From Gautieria morchelliformis (Eukaryota; Basidiomycota; Agaricomycetes; Gomphales; Gomphaceae): a stretch of 64,000 bases of DNA. The DNA is taken from NCBI GenBank assembly GCA_015179125.1, contig WHVA01000293.1, positions 62,001 to 126,000 on the forward strand. Direction: 5' to 3'. Both the position numbers and the translations under genes were made by a program. The notes beneath the pieces were generated by a model. The model was not told the origin of the DNA, made no database searches, and saw only the letters and a list, made by a program, of their open reading frames with translations. Below, piece after piece: positions 1-12,789 of this stretch (the stretch's first letter is position 1; each line of letters opens with the position of its first letter).

Positions 1-577
1 GCCGAAGTGAAGCGTGTTAGGGACGAGCACCCTGGTGAAAACGAGTGCATTTTGAGAGACCGCGTGTTGGGCGCGATCGCGGTGACGAGAGGTCCGTCGC
101 ATCGGTTCTGGTTTAGCTAAAACTGAGACATATCTAGCACTGGGCGATTACGTCTTCAAACTCCCGGCAATTTTCACCACTTCGGTCTTCGCAAGGGCAC
201 AGCCGGGATTCTCCTTCAGGGTGGGCCGGCTCGACGACTGGCTACCTCGGAACATAACGCCTCCATATCTATCTAATCGTCCTGATGTCCGCCATTGTCG
301 TCTTGATGGGGAAAAGGACGAAGACGGAGATGCACCTCCCGGCGCGTTTCTCATTCTATGTTCCGACGGCTTGACGGCAGTCTATCCAAAAGAGAGGAAC
401 GATGTGACTAACTGGGTGCAAGTCGTGGGGTCGGCCGTAGACAGCGGGGTGTCGCCGGCACTGGCGCTGCTGTGGGAGGCGCTGGGAGGCGATGCCGACA
501 CCGTTTCACAGTACATGACTTTGGAAAGTACCGAGATATGGATGGACGATACTACAATCTCCGTGTTGACGCTCTGA
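1..577 (+). CDS. PP2C-type protein phosphatase, C-terminal part
   Basis: Metal-dependent Ser/Thr phosphatase of the PPM/PP2C family; the 5' part lies outside the window. Exon 1-91 ends with V-T-R. A 46-nt intron (92-137, gt...ctag) follows, and the next exon (138-577) restores the classic VTRALGDYVFK motif. Further on are the strand FLILCSDGL, where the D normally binds metal, and the terminal DDTTISVLTL, which matches the last conserved D-D/N motif of the family. The RVLGAIAVTRALGD context resembles the PDP-like and expanded agaricomycete PP2C groups; the substrate cannot be told. The TGA stop is at 575-577. No damage is visible in the part present. Confidence 0.88.
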
Positions 578-595
578 ACAAGTTTGGTCGTTTTC

Positions 596-601
596 AATAA
601 A
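596..601 (+). terminator. Probable polyadenylation signal of the PP2C gene
   Basis: AATAAA lies 19 nt after the PP2C stop. The rest of the 578-844 spacer holds no recognisable gene; it is the 3' UTR plus the promoter region of the next gene. Confidence 0.45.
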
Positions 602-844
602 AAGGTTTAACTTCCAGGGCTGTTCGTGGCTAGTACACACTTGGGTTTCCACGTGGAGGAAGTTGAGGGAAAGTTGAAAATTATACAATAGTAGTCAGAT
701 TCTAAGAGCAGCGGAGAGGCTACATTATGTAAGTACCAGCCAGATGTCTATCCTACGTCCGGATAGGGCCACATATGAACGTATTTTCTTTTAAACCCCG
801 AAAGGGTGTGACTTATAGATCGCACCTGCAAGTGACACCGTCAC

Positions 845-3800
845 ATGCGCGCCACAGAGCTGAGCACCTCAAGCATGGTGCACTCTGCAATATCAAGCGA
901 ACCGCTAACTTCACCTACGCCATCTCCACCGCCAAACAGCCCTCCGGCAAAGCCCTCCAGCACGGCTTCAGCTCGCGCTACAGGATTCGAGTCCGGCTCA
1001 GAGTTGTCAGAGCTCTCAGAAGACGAGCAACTTGCCAATGGGGTGAACGACAACGAGGTGAAGACCAGGTCGAATAGAACGCGATCGCGGAGGAAGAGGG
1101 GTGGCGTCGTTCCTGGAGACATGTGGGATTGGGCTTACAAGACCAAGAAAGCTGCACCCGAGGAGCACGTAATCCTTGAACAAGAACAAGACAACGACGA
1201 GCAGGAGCCGGAGATCGATGCACAGGCGCCAGAAGCCCGTGCACATGAGCCAGCAGCTCATGACCAGGAGCGAGACATCGACGAACCTGTTCAGGGGTAC
1301 GCGGAAAAGGAAGAGTGTGGGCTGGGGCCGGTACAGAATCAGGAGCACGACGACGAGGAAGAGGAGGGCCAGGATCAGGAGCACGATGAGTACCACGAGA
1401 GATATCAGGACCAGGAGCACGATGATGATGAACAGCACCCTGTCGAGGACGGAATGCAAGTGGTGCCGGTGCCAGCAGCTGTCGCGGAGGGTGATCAGGG
1501 CAAGGGTGAAGATGACATGGAAATCGACTCTTCGGTGGAAAACCCGGAGATTTTACCACCAGCTTCTCCCCAGTCCGTTACCAGCGATCCTCCGCCTCCA
1601 ATAACCGATGGCGACGGGCATAGTGACACCGACTTAGAACACGCCGCCGAGGACTCGGCTTCGCCTCCTCGACACGACGACGACGATGAGGACGACGATA
1701 TTGCATCGTCTCGGCCTGATTCACCCACTACAGACATTGGTATAGACGATGCTCCCCCTGCCATGTCAAGACCAGCCTCGAGCTCGTCTCTCGCAGCGCC
1801 GATGACTGTTCCTGTCCCTGTAATGCATCCTGAGGAGGGATCCCCTGAACCCTCTCCTTCACCTGAGCCCGAAGACGCGCCTCCCGAGGCAGATCAGGAT
1901 GTCGAGCAGGACGACGAGGGTGGCGAAAATGAGGACCAGGAGCTAAAAGGCGACGTAGACGGTGACATGGACGCGGAACCCGACGGTGAAGCGACTTCTC
2001 CGACTCCAGAGCCTTCATCCAGGTCCCCCACGCCAGAACCAGACTTACTTGACCTTCAACCTGCACATCGGGCGGAAGCGCTTGACGCACTCGCGCTCAT
2101 TGAGCTCAAATTTGCGCTTCTTCGCGAACGTCTATATGTAGAGAAGATGGAGGAACTCGTTGAAGAGGAAGGAATGGTCGTCAACGGTGCGCATCTTCCC
2201 TTATGTATACACTTACTCTCATGTGTATGTGCAGGAACGCACCCCGAGTTGCTGCACCTTCAGCTCGAACTCTCGACGCGACGTGACAAGAGACTTGAGT
2301 TAGCTGCGCGTCGTCGTGCGTTTGAGGAGTCCAGTGTTCGAGTCAAAAGACGAGACGACCAGAACGGCGTCTGGGAATGGTGGAAGGCACGTCTGTTCGA
2401 TCGGTCTCTGTACCCCTGCTTCGTCACCCTAACGCTTCAGTAGTACGAACGAGACACGCTGCAGACAGATATGGTCGCTTATCATAACCGCAAACGGCGA
2501 AAGCTCGAGCGACAACGTAGGGCACACGAGCGACCCCAGCCAAGTGCGTAAAACATTTTTAAGACTTATTCTAGTCTAAATTCCTCTTTCCAGTTCGTCG
2601 TGTCCCACCTCCACCACAGCCGCGTACACTTCCGCCCGCGCCGCCTCTCGCTGCTGTTTTAGACTTCGAGGTCCGTGCACCATATTCGTCGGCATACCCT
2701 ATGCGCCCTGCACGGCCATCGCTGGCTCTGTTAAGCCCTGCCGAAGTTGAGAGTGACTTGGGGTATATTACTGGCGGGAAACGCCACTTCTGGGCTATTG
2801 ATGGTCCGGGCGGCGTTCTGGGAGGAAACGACGGCTTGTTGGGCTTTTCAAACGGCAGCACAACTGCTGTCGGCGAACACTCTGCGAGAGAGGTGAAGGA
2901 GAGGGAGAGGGTTCACCGTCCTCAACCGTCGTTATTCGAGCCCACGCCGGGGCAGCACTTTAGACCGCTTACGATCAACGCGTTCGTGGGTGAGGAGCCG
3001 GGGGTGAATGGCTGGGCGAAGCGACGGCCCGAGGATGAGGCGAGGAGTGAGAGGGAAAGGGAGCGAGAGAGGGAGAGGGAGAGGGAGAGGGAGAGAACAG
3101 CGCCACGCCAGAGCATTTTACCCCTTCATTCCCATCCACATACACATCACACCATTCAACATCAACATCCCTCCCACACACATGGACTCCATTCCTTTTC
3201 GCATCCGCACCCGCACCCGCACCAGCATCCCACCCACCTCCATCCACACCCTCACCACCATCATGTACATGTGCATCACCACCACCACACGGGTCCAGGC
3301 TCGGGCGCAGGTCCCAGCGCTCCACCGCCGTCGGCTGGACAACCTTCCCGGCGGGCACCCGAGCACTCATTTCCTCCCAACGTGCATCCAAATGCCGGCC
3401 TCGCACCTGAGAAGCCGGTGTTTGCCCACCTGTCTGATGAGAAGCTGGGCCAGGGAGGGTTTTGGCGACGAGACGACGGAGATGGGATGGGTCGTGAACG
3501 CGAACGCGAACGTGACAGGGACAGGGAACGTGACAGAGATAGGGAGCTGCAGCGGGAGCGGGAGCGAGAGAAGCGTGCAAGCATGGACATAATGCATGGC
3601 CCTGCCACATCGCTCCATGGTCACACTTCGTCCGGTGCTATGGGCTATGAACGTATAATGCCGTCGCCTTTCCCTCCTGCCTCACCTCGACATCAGTCCC
3701 AGCGGCACGAACCATGGGATGATACCCAGCCACCCCGGCCATCTATGGGAAGCCCCAGTCGACTTCCTCCGCCTCACTCCCTGTCTCATCCTTCACGCCA

Positions 3801-4266
3801 GAGCTCGCTTGGGTCTCCGTCTGCTCGACGCGCAGCACCATCAAGCCCTCCACAGCCCACCGCAAGCTCGCACTCTCACGCCAATTCCAGCAGTGCACTG
3901 GGCTTATTTCCCGGATCCCCTCGGTCGATGCCTATCACACCTGTACCAGCCGGACCAGGTCCTCTCCCACCAAAATCATCTACGTCGCGGCCGTTAAGTC
4001 CCGTGCTGGCCAAGATGGTACCCGGCGCATCAGGCGCATACCCTCAGGAGATCGGCGGTGATGGATCGAGAGGGCCGCGCGGCGGGGATCCCTTCGGGCC
4101 ACAAGGGGGTTCTAGCTCGAGAGCGGACGTTTACGCTGAGAACGGCTCGTCCCAGAGGCGGGAGACGCACGAGGCGAGGCCTGTAGCGATGACACTGACT
4201 GGCGTAGGAGGCGGGTCGACGACAGAATCGCAGTATCCGCGCGATCGGCGAGATCGTCCGTATTGA
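845..4266 (+). CDS. Sds3/Dep1-like Rpd3L histone-deacetylase complex subunit
   Basis: Nuclear co-repressor subunit of the Sds3/Dep1 family, which scaffolds Rpd3L/Sin3 deacetylase. Exons: 845-2186, 2235-2386, 2444-2543, 2594-4266. Introns are 48, 57 and 50 nt. The N-terminal 400 residues are acidic low complexity. The Sds3-like domain follows: ALALIELKFALLRERLY, then across intron 1 GTHPELL and RRDKRLELA, then GVWEWWK joined by intron 2 to YERD. The last exon carries LLSPAEVESDLGYI and then long disordered tracts: an RE-repeat run near 3040-3095, a His-rich run near 3120-3295, a second RE run near 3495-3570, and a Pro/Ser tail. Intron 2 only makes sense as GC-AG (AAG|gcacgt ... cttcagtag|TAC): reading through meets a stop, and GT donors break the domain. 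What looks like two separate reading frames (845-2443 and 2701-4266) is therefore one gene of about 1,090 codons. ATG 845 is the first in frame; 875 is an alternative. Confidence 0.82.
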
Positions 4267-6238
4267 GATGGCGACATACCCTGCAGGAAGGGATTTTAGT
4301 AATAAAAAAATTTCTAAATCCTGGGTCTTTTGTTTTATTTCACGTGATGGATGTAATCGTTGATTGTTGATTGTTATAATTGATAAAACGAATCTAGATT
4401 TGAGCGAGGAACGAGATCGATTCTCGTCCATACCACACCGCGCCTCAACTCGTCGGTCCGCTTCCATGCACGCACCGCTCAACTCTGAGTGTCTCTAACT
4501 CACCGCGTTCAAGGGGTCAATATCTGAAGGCCTGTAAGCCTCTGCGAGGCTGTATTGTATATACATACCCCGTGAAGGCCCGGTAGATCGATAGAGCTGC
4601 TGTGCAAAACCCCGAATTAGCAATTTCGACTCTGATCAGGCTGCGCAAGAGTTAGACAGGCCGGTCGCGGATTCTTGGAAAGGGTACATCTGAAGCTATC
4701 TAGACGTTGATTTGAAACTAAGTACTAGTAGCTAGTTGGACATCCAGTAGTCAAGGAGTCATGAGCACCTGTCCGGGCTCTTGAAGTTCAGTAGGCCGGC
4801 TTCCGCGGCGATCAGGGAAAAGTGGTGTCGGACCAAGTACACCTCCCTGGTCGGCGGCGGCGACGGCAGTGACCGTCACCGTCACTACAGCGTGCGGCAG
4901 GCATGTAAGTCTTCGACCTGGTCGCCAGGCAGTCTATAATAATATCGCCTCCTCATACTTGGAAATTGGTCGACTATTAATGACCGAAAGGGCATGGATG
5001 AGCTGGGGCGTTGGAGAACGCTTCTGGTCATCTGTTCTCCGACTGTGTTTCATAGAAGATACCAGTATGTAGAACAACGTCGGACCATCCCTACGTGGGG
5101 GCTGTTTTCTAAAAATATAATCATGGATAAATCAGTCCTCGACTTTTGTTCCCACTCTATGGAGAGATTAACATAGAACTGGACCAGCGACTGGGGAGAG
5201 AGAAACGTGGGCACGTCGTGTCGTGTCTCCCATTCTCACATACGTAGCTACAAAAATCCAACGCCGCAGAGGAGAGCAAACGTCAGCCTCTTAGTTGTGA
5301 GTAGGGATTCTCTTGGAGCACTGTAGACTATTATTGTTTAGGGAACCAAGCAATACGTGCTAATTTTCAAGCTGGCCTTACCAAGAATGTATGTTCTAAG
5401 CATCATGTAAGTGTTACATGCCCTGGTTTTCCCAACCACATTCCCAACAAAACTCGAGTACTTAGGATCTCCCGGCGTCATCTTCCTTTAATGCACAGAA
5501 TACAAAAAATATATCTGCCATAAATGCACTAAAATTAGAGCCGGAATACCGTCGGGATCCCGCTTTCGCCAATCCAAACCTTATTATCTTAGCCTCATCC
5601 TGTCGTTTGCCCGTCGGAGTTCTATGACCCGCATAAATAGGCGAAAGGCTCAATCCAAAAATTTTCGTCACCCATCCGCAACCTCCACCTTAACGCGCCC
5701 AAACCACCTCTACTCTTGATCGTCCTCCGTGGAGACTACCTCGAAGTACGTCATGCGATCAGACAGACAATCTGATCCTTCGACAATCCATATAATTGAC
5801 TTACGTCGTTCTTTCCCAGACCTAGACTTTGCTGGTCTCAAGAGTCATGCCTGACCACGATCGAAACAAGACAAGAACTTCCCAGGCAAGGTACACCCCG
5901 TACTTCCGGCCGTAAGTTTGATACCCAATGCCGAATGAAGGCCTGCTGACGCTTGAGGATGCGCTTGCGTAGGACGTCGGCGTACGGTTCACGAGGGCTA
6001 GCTGGTCGTCCGGGGGTACCGCTACCGCGCCACCACAACAGCGAGGGCCGTCATAGGTATGCAATCCTTGTCGCAGTGGAATTCCAATGATGACACAGGA
6101 TGAAGTCTTCAGGGCCGCCCATACCCCGTTGCGCGGCGTCCGCCACTGTACCGCCCCACAGACGCAGCCACCCCCAGAACGTCCGGTCAGGGGTTTCAAA
6201 GGCATAGGTATTCGCATCACAGTCACGATGAAAACCAC
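4267..6238. other. Gene-poor spacer
   Basis: No reading frame of convincing composition, no RNA gene and no mobile-element hallmark was recognised on either strand. The A-rich run just after 4300 may serve the 3' end of the upstream gene. The short ORFs near 4870-5180 and the minus-strand ones near 5820-6250 show no motif I know. Confidence 0.5.
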
Positions 6239-6709
6239 ATGATGCCACATGTCAGGTCCTCGGGCTATGTACCCAAAAAACCATCCAACCTAGACCACGG
6301 AGAGAGAGAAGCTGGGAGGTCCGCAGCGGCTCCACTCCCCGAGACTGCCGGATGCTCGTCGAGTAGGATACCCATCTGCGACCGAGCCATGTTCTCTGCC
6401 CACTATCTGCTCGACGTGAAGATCCGGGCGGAGCTGCGCATAATCAGAGGCAGGGAGGAACTGCCGCTTGAAATCATCGGCACAGAATCCAGGCTGAGAC
6501 GGGCTCTGGAATATATTTGGCACTGCCCAGCATGTGAATACCGTAGCAGTGCGTCGAGTACTGGCAGGGAGGGGGTGGCCCACCACATTCGTTTTAGACA
6601 TCCAGAGATCACCAATCCCAACGCGGCTTGGCAAATGGGCCGAAATTTGAAGACACATCCTGTGGATATTGTGACGGACATTCTCCAAGCGTACAGTGCC
6701 CACCACTAA
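6239..6709 (+). CDS. Hypothetical small protein with CxxC/HxxxxH motif
   Basis: 156-residue open frame. The central part has WHCPACEY and, 15 residues after the second Cys, HHIRFRH. That spacing resembles a C2H2-like zinc knuckle used in several agaricomycete hypothetical proteins. The N-terminal third is Ser/Pro rich. No intron is needed. The gene lies alone in decayed DNA, so it may be a solitary exon or a relic. Function unknown. Confidence 0.35.
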   Translation: MMPHVRSSGYVPKKPSNLDHGEREAGRSAAAPLPETAGCSSSRIPICDRAMFSAHYLLDVKIRAELRIIRGREELPLEIIGTESRLRRALEYIWHCPACEYRSSASSTGREGVAHHIRFRHPEITNPNAAWQMGRNLKTHPVDIVTDILQAYSAHH

Positions 6710-6791
6710 GAGGCGACCCCTCTCGGCTGCGCTCAGTTTTGCGCGCAGCGCTTAGAAAATTTAAATTCATAAGGAAACCCACCAAAAGGAG

Positions 6792-6903
6792 CATAAATCT
6801 AAAATACCGAATTTTTGTCCGCTTACGTAATCGTCCAGATATTCGTACATAAATCTAAAATACCGCTTTTTTGGGCGCTTATATAATCGTCCAGATATTT
6901 GTC
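6792..6903. repeat. Two tandem copies of a 56-bp repeat
   Basis: The motif cataaatctaaaataccg begins at 6792 and again at 6848. Both copies end in a matching ..aatcgtccagatatt block. The rest of the 6710-7514 spacer shows no gene. Confidence 0.7.
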
Positions 6904-7514
6904 CAGATTGGGACAGAGATTATGATGATTCTCAATGTAACTTGTTCTGCATAGGAACACATTTTGCTGCATCCCATGGCTTTAGGTTGCTCTGGATGAA
7001 GCTTAAGTTACGGTTCCGGAGGTTGCCGAGGTGCCTGGATAGCCGGGCCGCTCTAAACTCCGACAGCTCCGCTTGAAGTCCAGATATGAGGGAGAATTCT
7101 CAGATTTTTTTCGAATTAGGTCAAAGTAATCAGATAGACATGAAGCTATGGTCCTAAGGAACGAATTGCACCACTTTATTTCACTTGAAAAAAAATTTCC
7201 TGGGACGAGATCCAATCCGCATCCCCCCTATGACCGAGTTGTCGGTTTTGAGCGTTAAGCACTGTAGAGTGGGAGGGATCGATAAACATCGATTCAAGGC
7301 ACCTGCGGTCCTGCGGCCCTGCATAGCATGCAATAATGTTGTATTTTCAGACGATACCAAGTTTTGTCCTCTGTGTAATTCAATTCAATCAAGTGTTATA
7401 ATTACTTTACTAGAGTGTCATTCCGGGGGATACCCTCGCGCTTGAAATTGATTCATATCGCTGAATCTGCATGTACCTGTATCTAGACATGGGATTAGCA
7501 TGACACCTGGCAAG

Positions 7515-8045
7515 GGACTGTTTGATCCACCTGTAGTCCCGTCCCAATTCCAACGTGAGTACCGTTTAGTCATACCATCTTAGCTAGGGTAACCGGCCGG
7601 GTTGCAGAGGCTAAGTAGGTATGTTTTGCAGAGAGGACCAGTACTACGAATAATACTACGCATAATTCTTACTTAGCTGCAAAATATGACTGTGCGTGAG
7701 CTATGGACACCTGTCCTACCCGTCGGAACCACATCCAGCGTCATGCCGCAGCTCAACTGTTCACGTGACCGTCTCCAGCAACGCCGCGTCGCATCAACCA
7801 TGCACTATCGCCGTCGTCGCACGCAGTGAGCTCAACCGGTGAATATACTTAGCTCCAAAACCTCCCGCTTTTTTTTAATATGCCTCCTGCTTAAACCTCC
7901 CATACCAAACTCATTCGTAGCACAGTAAGTAAACATGGGGGTCTTTCCATGAGTACACATAAGATGGGACGCTACAACGTGCTCAGCAACAAGATGCTGC
8001 CATGGAACGACGTTCACATCTCAAAAGTGTGTATTTACATATCAT
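7515..8045 (+). repeat. Left arm of a long inverted repeat
   Basis: Matches the reverse complement of 13685-14140 over several hundred bases. Shared blocks include ggtaaccggccgggttgcag, actacgaataatactacgca and ctgttcacgtgaccgtctcc. This arm has an extra block of about 85 bp near 7935-8020, absent from the other arm. No protein-coding content was recognised. Confidence 0.8.
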
Positions 8046-8204
8046 AGTACATGGGATGTGTTCGCGTTCGGAACTTTGATTGTGGAGGTGGGATACGCCT
8101 TGTCCTCGGTTAAGATCACTAACAATGTGCAGACTCTAAGGGATCGTTATGCCGCGTTCAGCGATAGCCTAGACGACGATGATCTTCTGCGTCCGCAGGT
8201 CTGA

Positions 8205-8950
8205 GTGATGGTCTTTGGGATATCGTGTTATGTTGTGAAAAAGAACCCGAGGAATGGCTCGATATGGCTCGATATGATAGAAGTGGCGCGACGAATGGTC
8301 AAACTTGCAGGGGATTCGGTGCCCACTTCAAACATCGACATGTTATCCCTCAGAAGCTCGTTACTTTACTCAGCAGATTGCCAGACATTGTCACGCACCC
8401 TCACTGACATCGCTCGCAAGGTCCGCAGACTGGGGGAGCACCCCATAGCTGGCGGGGGATATGGTGACCTATACCTGGGTGAAAGACTAGGCTCAGAGAA
8501 GGTTGCGTTGAAACTGATACGGTTTTACGGGGCGTCTAAACAAGATAAAGATGCTGCGCGACGTGTGAGTCTACATATGAAAGTTCTACCATCCAGCTCC
8601 TGTCTAACCGTAACCTGCAGCGTTTCCTCAGTGAGGCCTGGCTATGGGCCGAATTTGACCATCCACGAATTTTGAAATTCGACGTTTTACGGATGGAGTT
8701 TATTTCAACCGTAGGCAACGCGATATTCCAGGTGTAGAATATTGCAGTATGTCATCGCCTCTTCTGTCTACACTTGAAGCCTTTGCGTGACTTACTGTTT
8801 AGATATGGCACCGAGGGGGAGTGCAGTACGAGTCCAGAGGTCGTGACGAGAAACTCGCGATGTACCGACGCAATAATCGCTCTCTGGAATATTTCCATCC
8901 TTGGCAATTTGGTAAGTCGACCTGGAGTGGCTTCGCAGCCACGCGTTACA
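8205..8950 (+). pseudogene. Fragment of a fungal protein kinase
   Basis: The frame through 8400-8564 reads a glycine-loop-like HPIAGGGYGDLYLG followed by a VALKLIRFY strand holding the likely ATP-anchoring Lys. A 56-nt intron (8565-8620, gtgagt...ctgcag) joins RFLSEAWLWAEFDHPRILKF, which fits helix C and strand 4 of agaricomycete kinases (..EA..W..L.HP.IL.F). After about 8710 the frame no longer follows a kinase, and the catalytic loop (HRD) and DFG are absent. A further GT-AG bounded piece at 8800-8910 has no recognised family. This is a truncated N-lobe remnant. Confidence 0.6.
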
Positions 8951-9009
8951 CTCATGTAATAACTAGCCTTCGCTTTTTGACAGACCTTTGCGTTCCTCAT
9001 GTGGCGTAA

Positions 9010-9350
9010 CAATCCCGATTCATTAAGCTGTTGACCGTACATACCGAGAGAGCCTGGAGTATATCTTGCGCCATTAATATGGTGACTGTTTGTGTATAGC
9101 TATCGTGAAATTCAGCACGCTGGTCGACTCGGCTACGTACCAGGATACTTTCGTTAGATGCTTGAGGGAGTGCACTGGGTCGCAGAACGCAGATCTAATG
9201 GTCGGTCATTTACCCACCAGATATGGTTGACATGGGTGACCAGTAGATTGGTCCCGAACAATGACTGCCGCCAGCGACTCCCCGCGCTCGCACGAGTTTA
9301 GTCGATCCCCGCTAAAGCATACGCAATGGAATCAGATGCAACTACTCCAG
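9010..9350. other. Spacer with no recognised feature
   Basis: Nothing supportable on either strand. It lies between the kinase remnant and the end of the SDR pseudogene. Confidence 0.4.
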
Positions 9351-10440
9351 CTACGCGTCCGCATTTATGCTTATAGTCACATCGCTCCAGTCCTCAAGCA
9401 ACTTCAAGGTGGCCTCACACTTCGCCCTCACGTCCCTCACCGCATCGCTTCCCAAAAACAACGTTCCAGTCCATGGCCTTCCTCGGGCAATGCCCTCCCC
9501 TTTCACAACGTCCAAAATCACCGCGGCAGCTTTCTTTGGATCCCCCGTCTGCGTGCCATTCGTGTTATCGAGGTACTTTCGTACGCCAGAGTGGATATGC
9601 TCATACTCTGGGATGTTGCCTGAAATATAATGGACATGATCGATGTTCTTCGTGCGAAGTCCACCTGGCACGACATTAAGTACTCTGATGTTCAGAGGCC
9701 TGAGTTCCTCAGTAAGAGTTTCTGTAATCGCTGGCGTAGCCATGCCGAAGGTCACAGTCTCGGCAATTGCCAACAGGAAAGCGGAGGTACACCCTACAGT
9801 GTATGGCCGCCTTTGAACTCCTATATATCGCTGCTCGTTATCTCAATTGTAGATACATTATTTCACGATGAGACGGCTCACAATTTGTCTGTAACGGGGG
9901 TCAAGTCAACGTGAATGGGTATATCTGGATAGAGCGGCTCACGAACCGGGAAGGTTGTACGCCAGCCAGACCGGCACAAAGACAACAGTGCCACTCCGAC
10001 GTGCTCTCATGTACGGAAGAAATGCATTCGTAACATTGATACTTCCATATACATTGGTCTTGAACATCTCCATAAATCCCTCGACTCTGTGCACAAAGAC
10101 GAACGAGGCATCGGTGAGGTAATTCGACATGATGCTGGCATAAACTAGCCTAGACTCTTCAACAGTTCCTATCACTGAATATCCAGCAGTGTTAACGAGG
10201 ACGTCTACATGACCCCAGACAGCAACGGCCTGCTTCGCTTTCGCAGAGATCGCTTCAACGTATGCCTCTACAGAAAACTTACCCAGAAACATTTAGCTTT
10301 CTTCATGCCTTCAAGGTTGTCGGTCAGCCTCTCCGAGTCAGCTCCACATGCACCCCCGGCATCGTCTTCTGAGTCTATCAGCTCACGTTTGCTGCCATCA
10401 CGCGAGTTTTTGTGCAAAAGTGGTGGAAATATTCAGCTTT
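9351..10440 (-). pseudogene. Short-chain dehydrogenase/reductase, broken
   Basis: Reading leftward from about 10440: a piece with SERLTDNLEG and then, in another frame, AVWGHVDVLVNTAGYSVIGTVEES (the NAG motif appears as NTAG), followed by NVYGSINVTNAFLPYMRARRSGTVV. An intron of about 150 nt ending in ctgtag near 9788 joins ETLTEELRPLNIRVLNVVPGGLRT, the classic SDR C-terminal half, and the frame stops at 9351. The N-terminal Rossmann TGxxxGIG segment was not found. A stop lies immediately upstream of 10292 in the NTAG frame, so a frameshift or a lost exon separates the first two pieces. The usual YxxxK active site falls at the exon junction and is not recognisable. Probably inactive. Confidence 0.62.
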
Positions 10441-12789
10441 AGTGTATGTATGATGGTCTGGTAATGTTTGCAGAAATCCAACACTCTTCTGTCGTACCTC
10501 ATGTCGTTGTTGGCGAGGTCACACAAACAAAAGGAGTGCAGCACGCTGGTAATACTTTCACCAGCTGTCCCCCAGCTAGTCAGTCCTCCTTCCACCTTCC
10601 GTCCCCCCATGGTCACCGCGCTGACGTATGAGACCTGACTTCGAAGTTCGTGCTATAGCTGTGCTGTGCATCTATCTGCATTGGATCAGAATTATTTTGC
10701 ATCAATGTCCGACAGTGAATTTCTGGGGGACGGGGGTTAGCGTTAGTCGGCAGGTTCTGGACAGAATATAAGAGAGAGCATTGGGTGAGACGAAGGCGAA
10801 GGTTGACGGCAGAGGTGCTAAGCAGATGATAAACGACGACAACGACGAAAGTGACAGAGAAAATAACACGAATAAGGATACGCGAGCTGGAAGGGCGAGG
10901 ACAGGAAGTGGACAAAAGCAGCGGCTGTGGGGAAGTGGAGAGTCACGGAACTAGACAGGGAGTAACCACACGCGAAGGGCGAAGGAAGGGGAAGCACGAG
11001 GGAAGAGGAAGAGACAGCGCAGAATCAGGGATAGCGCGATGCGGGGTTAAGCTTTAAGGTGTCGTATAGGGGTAGCAGGGCACGAAGGGTACCAAAGGAA
11101 TAGGGGAAGCGACGCGAATTGAACAGAGGAGCGAGCGGAGAACGGCCACTAGTGCTGGCTGCCACGCGAAGTAGGGAAGGGGAACCGAGTGATTTCTGCC
11201 TGGTGGCTTCACGACCCGCGCCGCTTTGTCCCCCAAGAAGAGATGTCCACGATATTGTCATGACACATTTATTTCCCATACTCAGATGCTCAGTCTTCCT
11301 ATTTTCTCACTCCACCTTCGTGTTCGTTCCGATCACCATTGCCATGTTCGGCAACCAATTCTCGCTGTTCGCGCCAATTACCATAGCCACGCCGTCAAAT
11401 GCATGATCGACGTCTTTGGACTGACTTGGCAGTCATCGCTGGGTCTACCACCTCCTCTGTGCAACCCTCTTCCGATGGCGTTCTGGTAATTGGATTGTCA
11501 TGACCTGTGTATTTCCTGCACCTTGTTATCCCCATTTCCCCTTTCGCTACTCCTCCTCTGTGTTCGCTCGTCTTCGCCCTCCACCTCGACCACTCCTGCC
11601 CTATGTCATCTCCGCTGGCCCTTCCTCGCATTTCGCCAAACGACCATTCGCTGCTCGCATCATTCGCCAGCAGGCACACCATCAAACCACGATCGACATC
11701 CCGATCTGGCAGAATGGCTCGTCAGTAACTCCATCAGCTTCTTGATCCAACCCCCTTTTGGTGTTCATATGAGCAGGGTGCGTTCGCGGGACGTCCTACC
11801 TGTGGGTCGTGTGGGATCAACCCAGTAGATGAAGAACCCATGCAGGGCAGGGTATATGTGGGCCCCAAGACATGATTTCATACATAGGTGTCTTCGCCAC
11901 CTTCACCCTCCATCGTTTCATGTTCTCCCTCTTCTCTCATTCTATTGTATGTTTATTTCATCTATGTTGTATCATGACTGTGCACCCCTATCCAACCCTG
12001 ACTCACAACGGCCTCTTTCCTATTCGCTGATACCTTATGAGCATTCGATATAAGTAGTTTACATTCGCATGTATATTCCCCAGTTCAATTATCATACGTT
12101 GTTCATCTTGTGCAGCTTTGACCTCGCCGTGGTCATCGTCTTAAGCCTTCTCTTGGAGATTTCCATCTTCGACTAGCAGAGGACTTAGGCATCACTGGTG
12201 AGTTCCCATACTTCATCTTCGTTACCTTAGCCTTCGAACCATTTTCTGTGCTGTTGGCGAAGGGATTGTCGAGACTTAGACAGCCCTTCCGTGAGACCTT
12301 GCACGTTACATCATCAAGAGCCACGGGCTATTTCGCTACGACTGTAGATAGGGGGAGCCCCGTTCAGGTAATCCTCTTACTTTGTGAACATTCATTGGTT
12401 CACCTATTCGCCGAACAGCATACTTATTCGCACAAGTTATTCGGGCATTCGCTGTGTTTACTAATACACGATATTAATGCCTGAAAACCAATCTTGACAG
12501 ATATGTGCGACCTTGGCATCATGCGTCGCAGCGACCATGCAGCTTCTTCCTTCGCCATCATGTGCCAACTCTGCTTCATTCAAACACTCCGTCTCACCAC
12601 CTGTGTCTGCGCCTTCATAGACAGCCACATGCACTTTGCCTCGCACGGACATGGACAGCTGTGGCAGGGGCCCGGTCACTCATTCTAGCGGGAGAGCAGC
12701 AGCGGCGTGGGGTCCCCACCACCTGGGATCCATACCAGCGGGCTCATGTCTGGCAGGGCTCCATGAGTACGCCGCGCAGGACCTGCAAC
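10441..12789. other. Gene-poor spacer
   Basis: Short ORFs on both strands have Ser/Pro-rich, shadow-like composition and no known motif. No RNA gene or mobile-element end was recognised. Confidence 0.4.

Noticed and set aside
3008-3592. Plus- and minus-strand ORFs over the His- and Arg-rich part of the Sds3-like gene
   Set aside because: Low-complexity DNA keeps all frames open; the true frame continues the Sds3-like protein.
5822-6250. 142-codon minus-strand ORF
   Set aside because: Its composition resembles translated noncoding DNA and no motif or homologue is recognised; overlapping frames are equally open.
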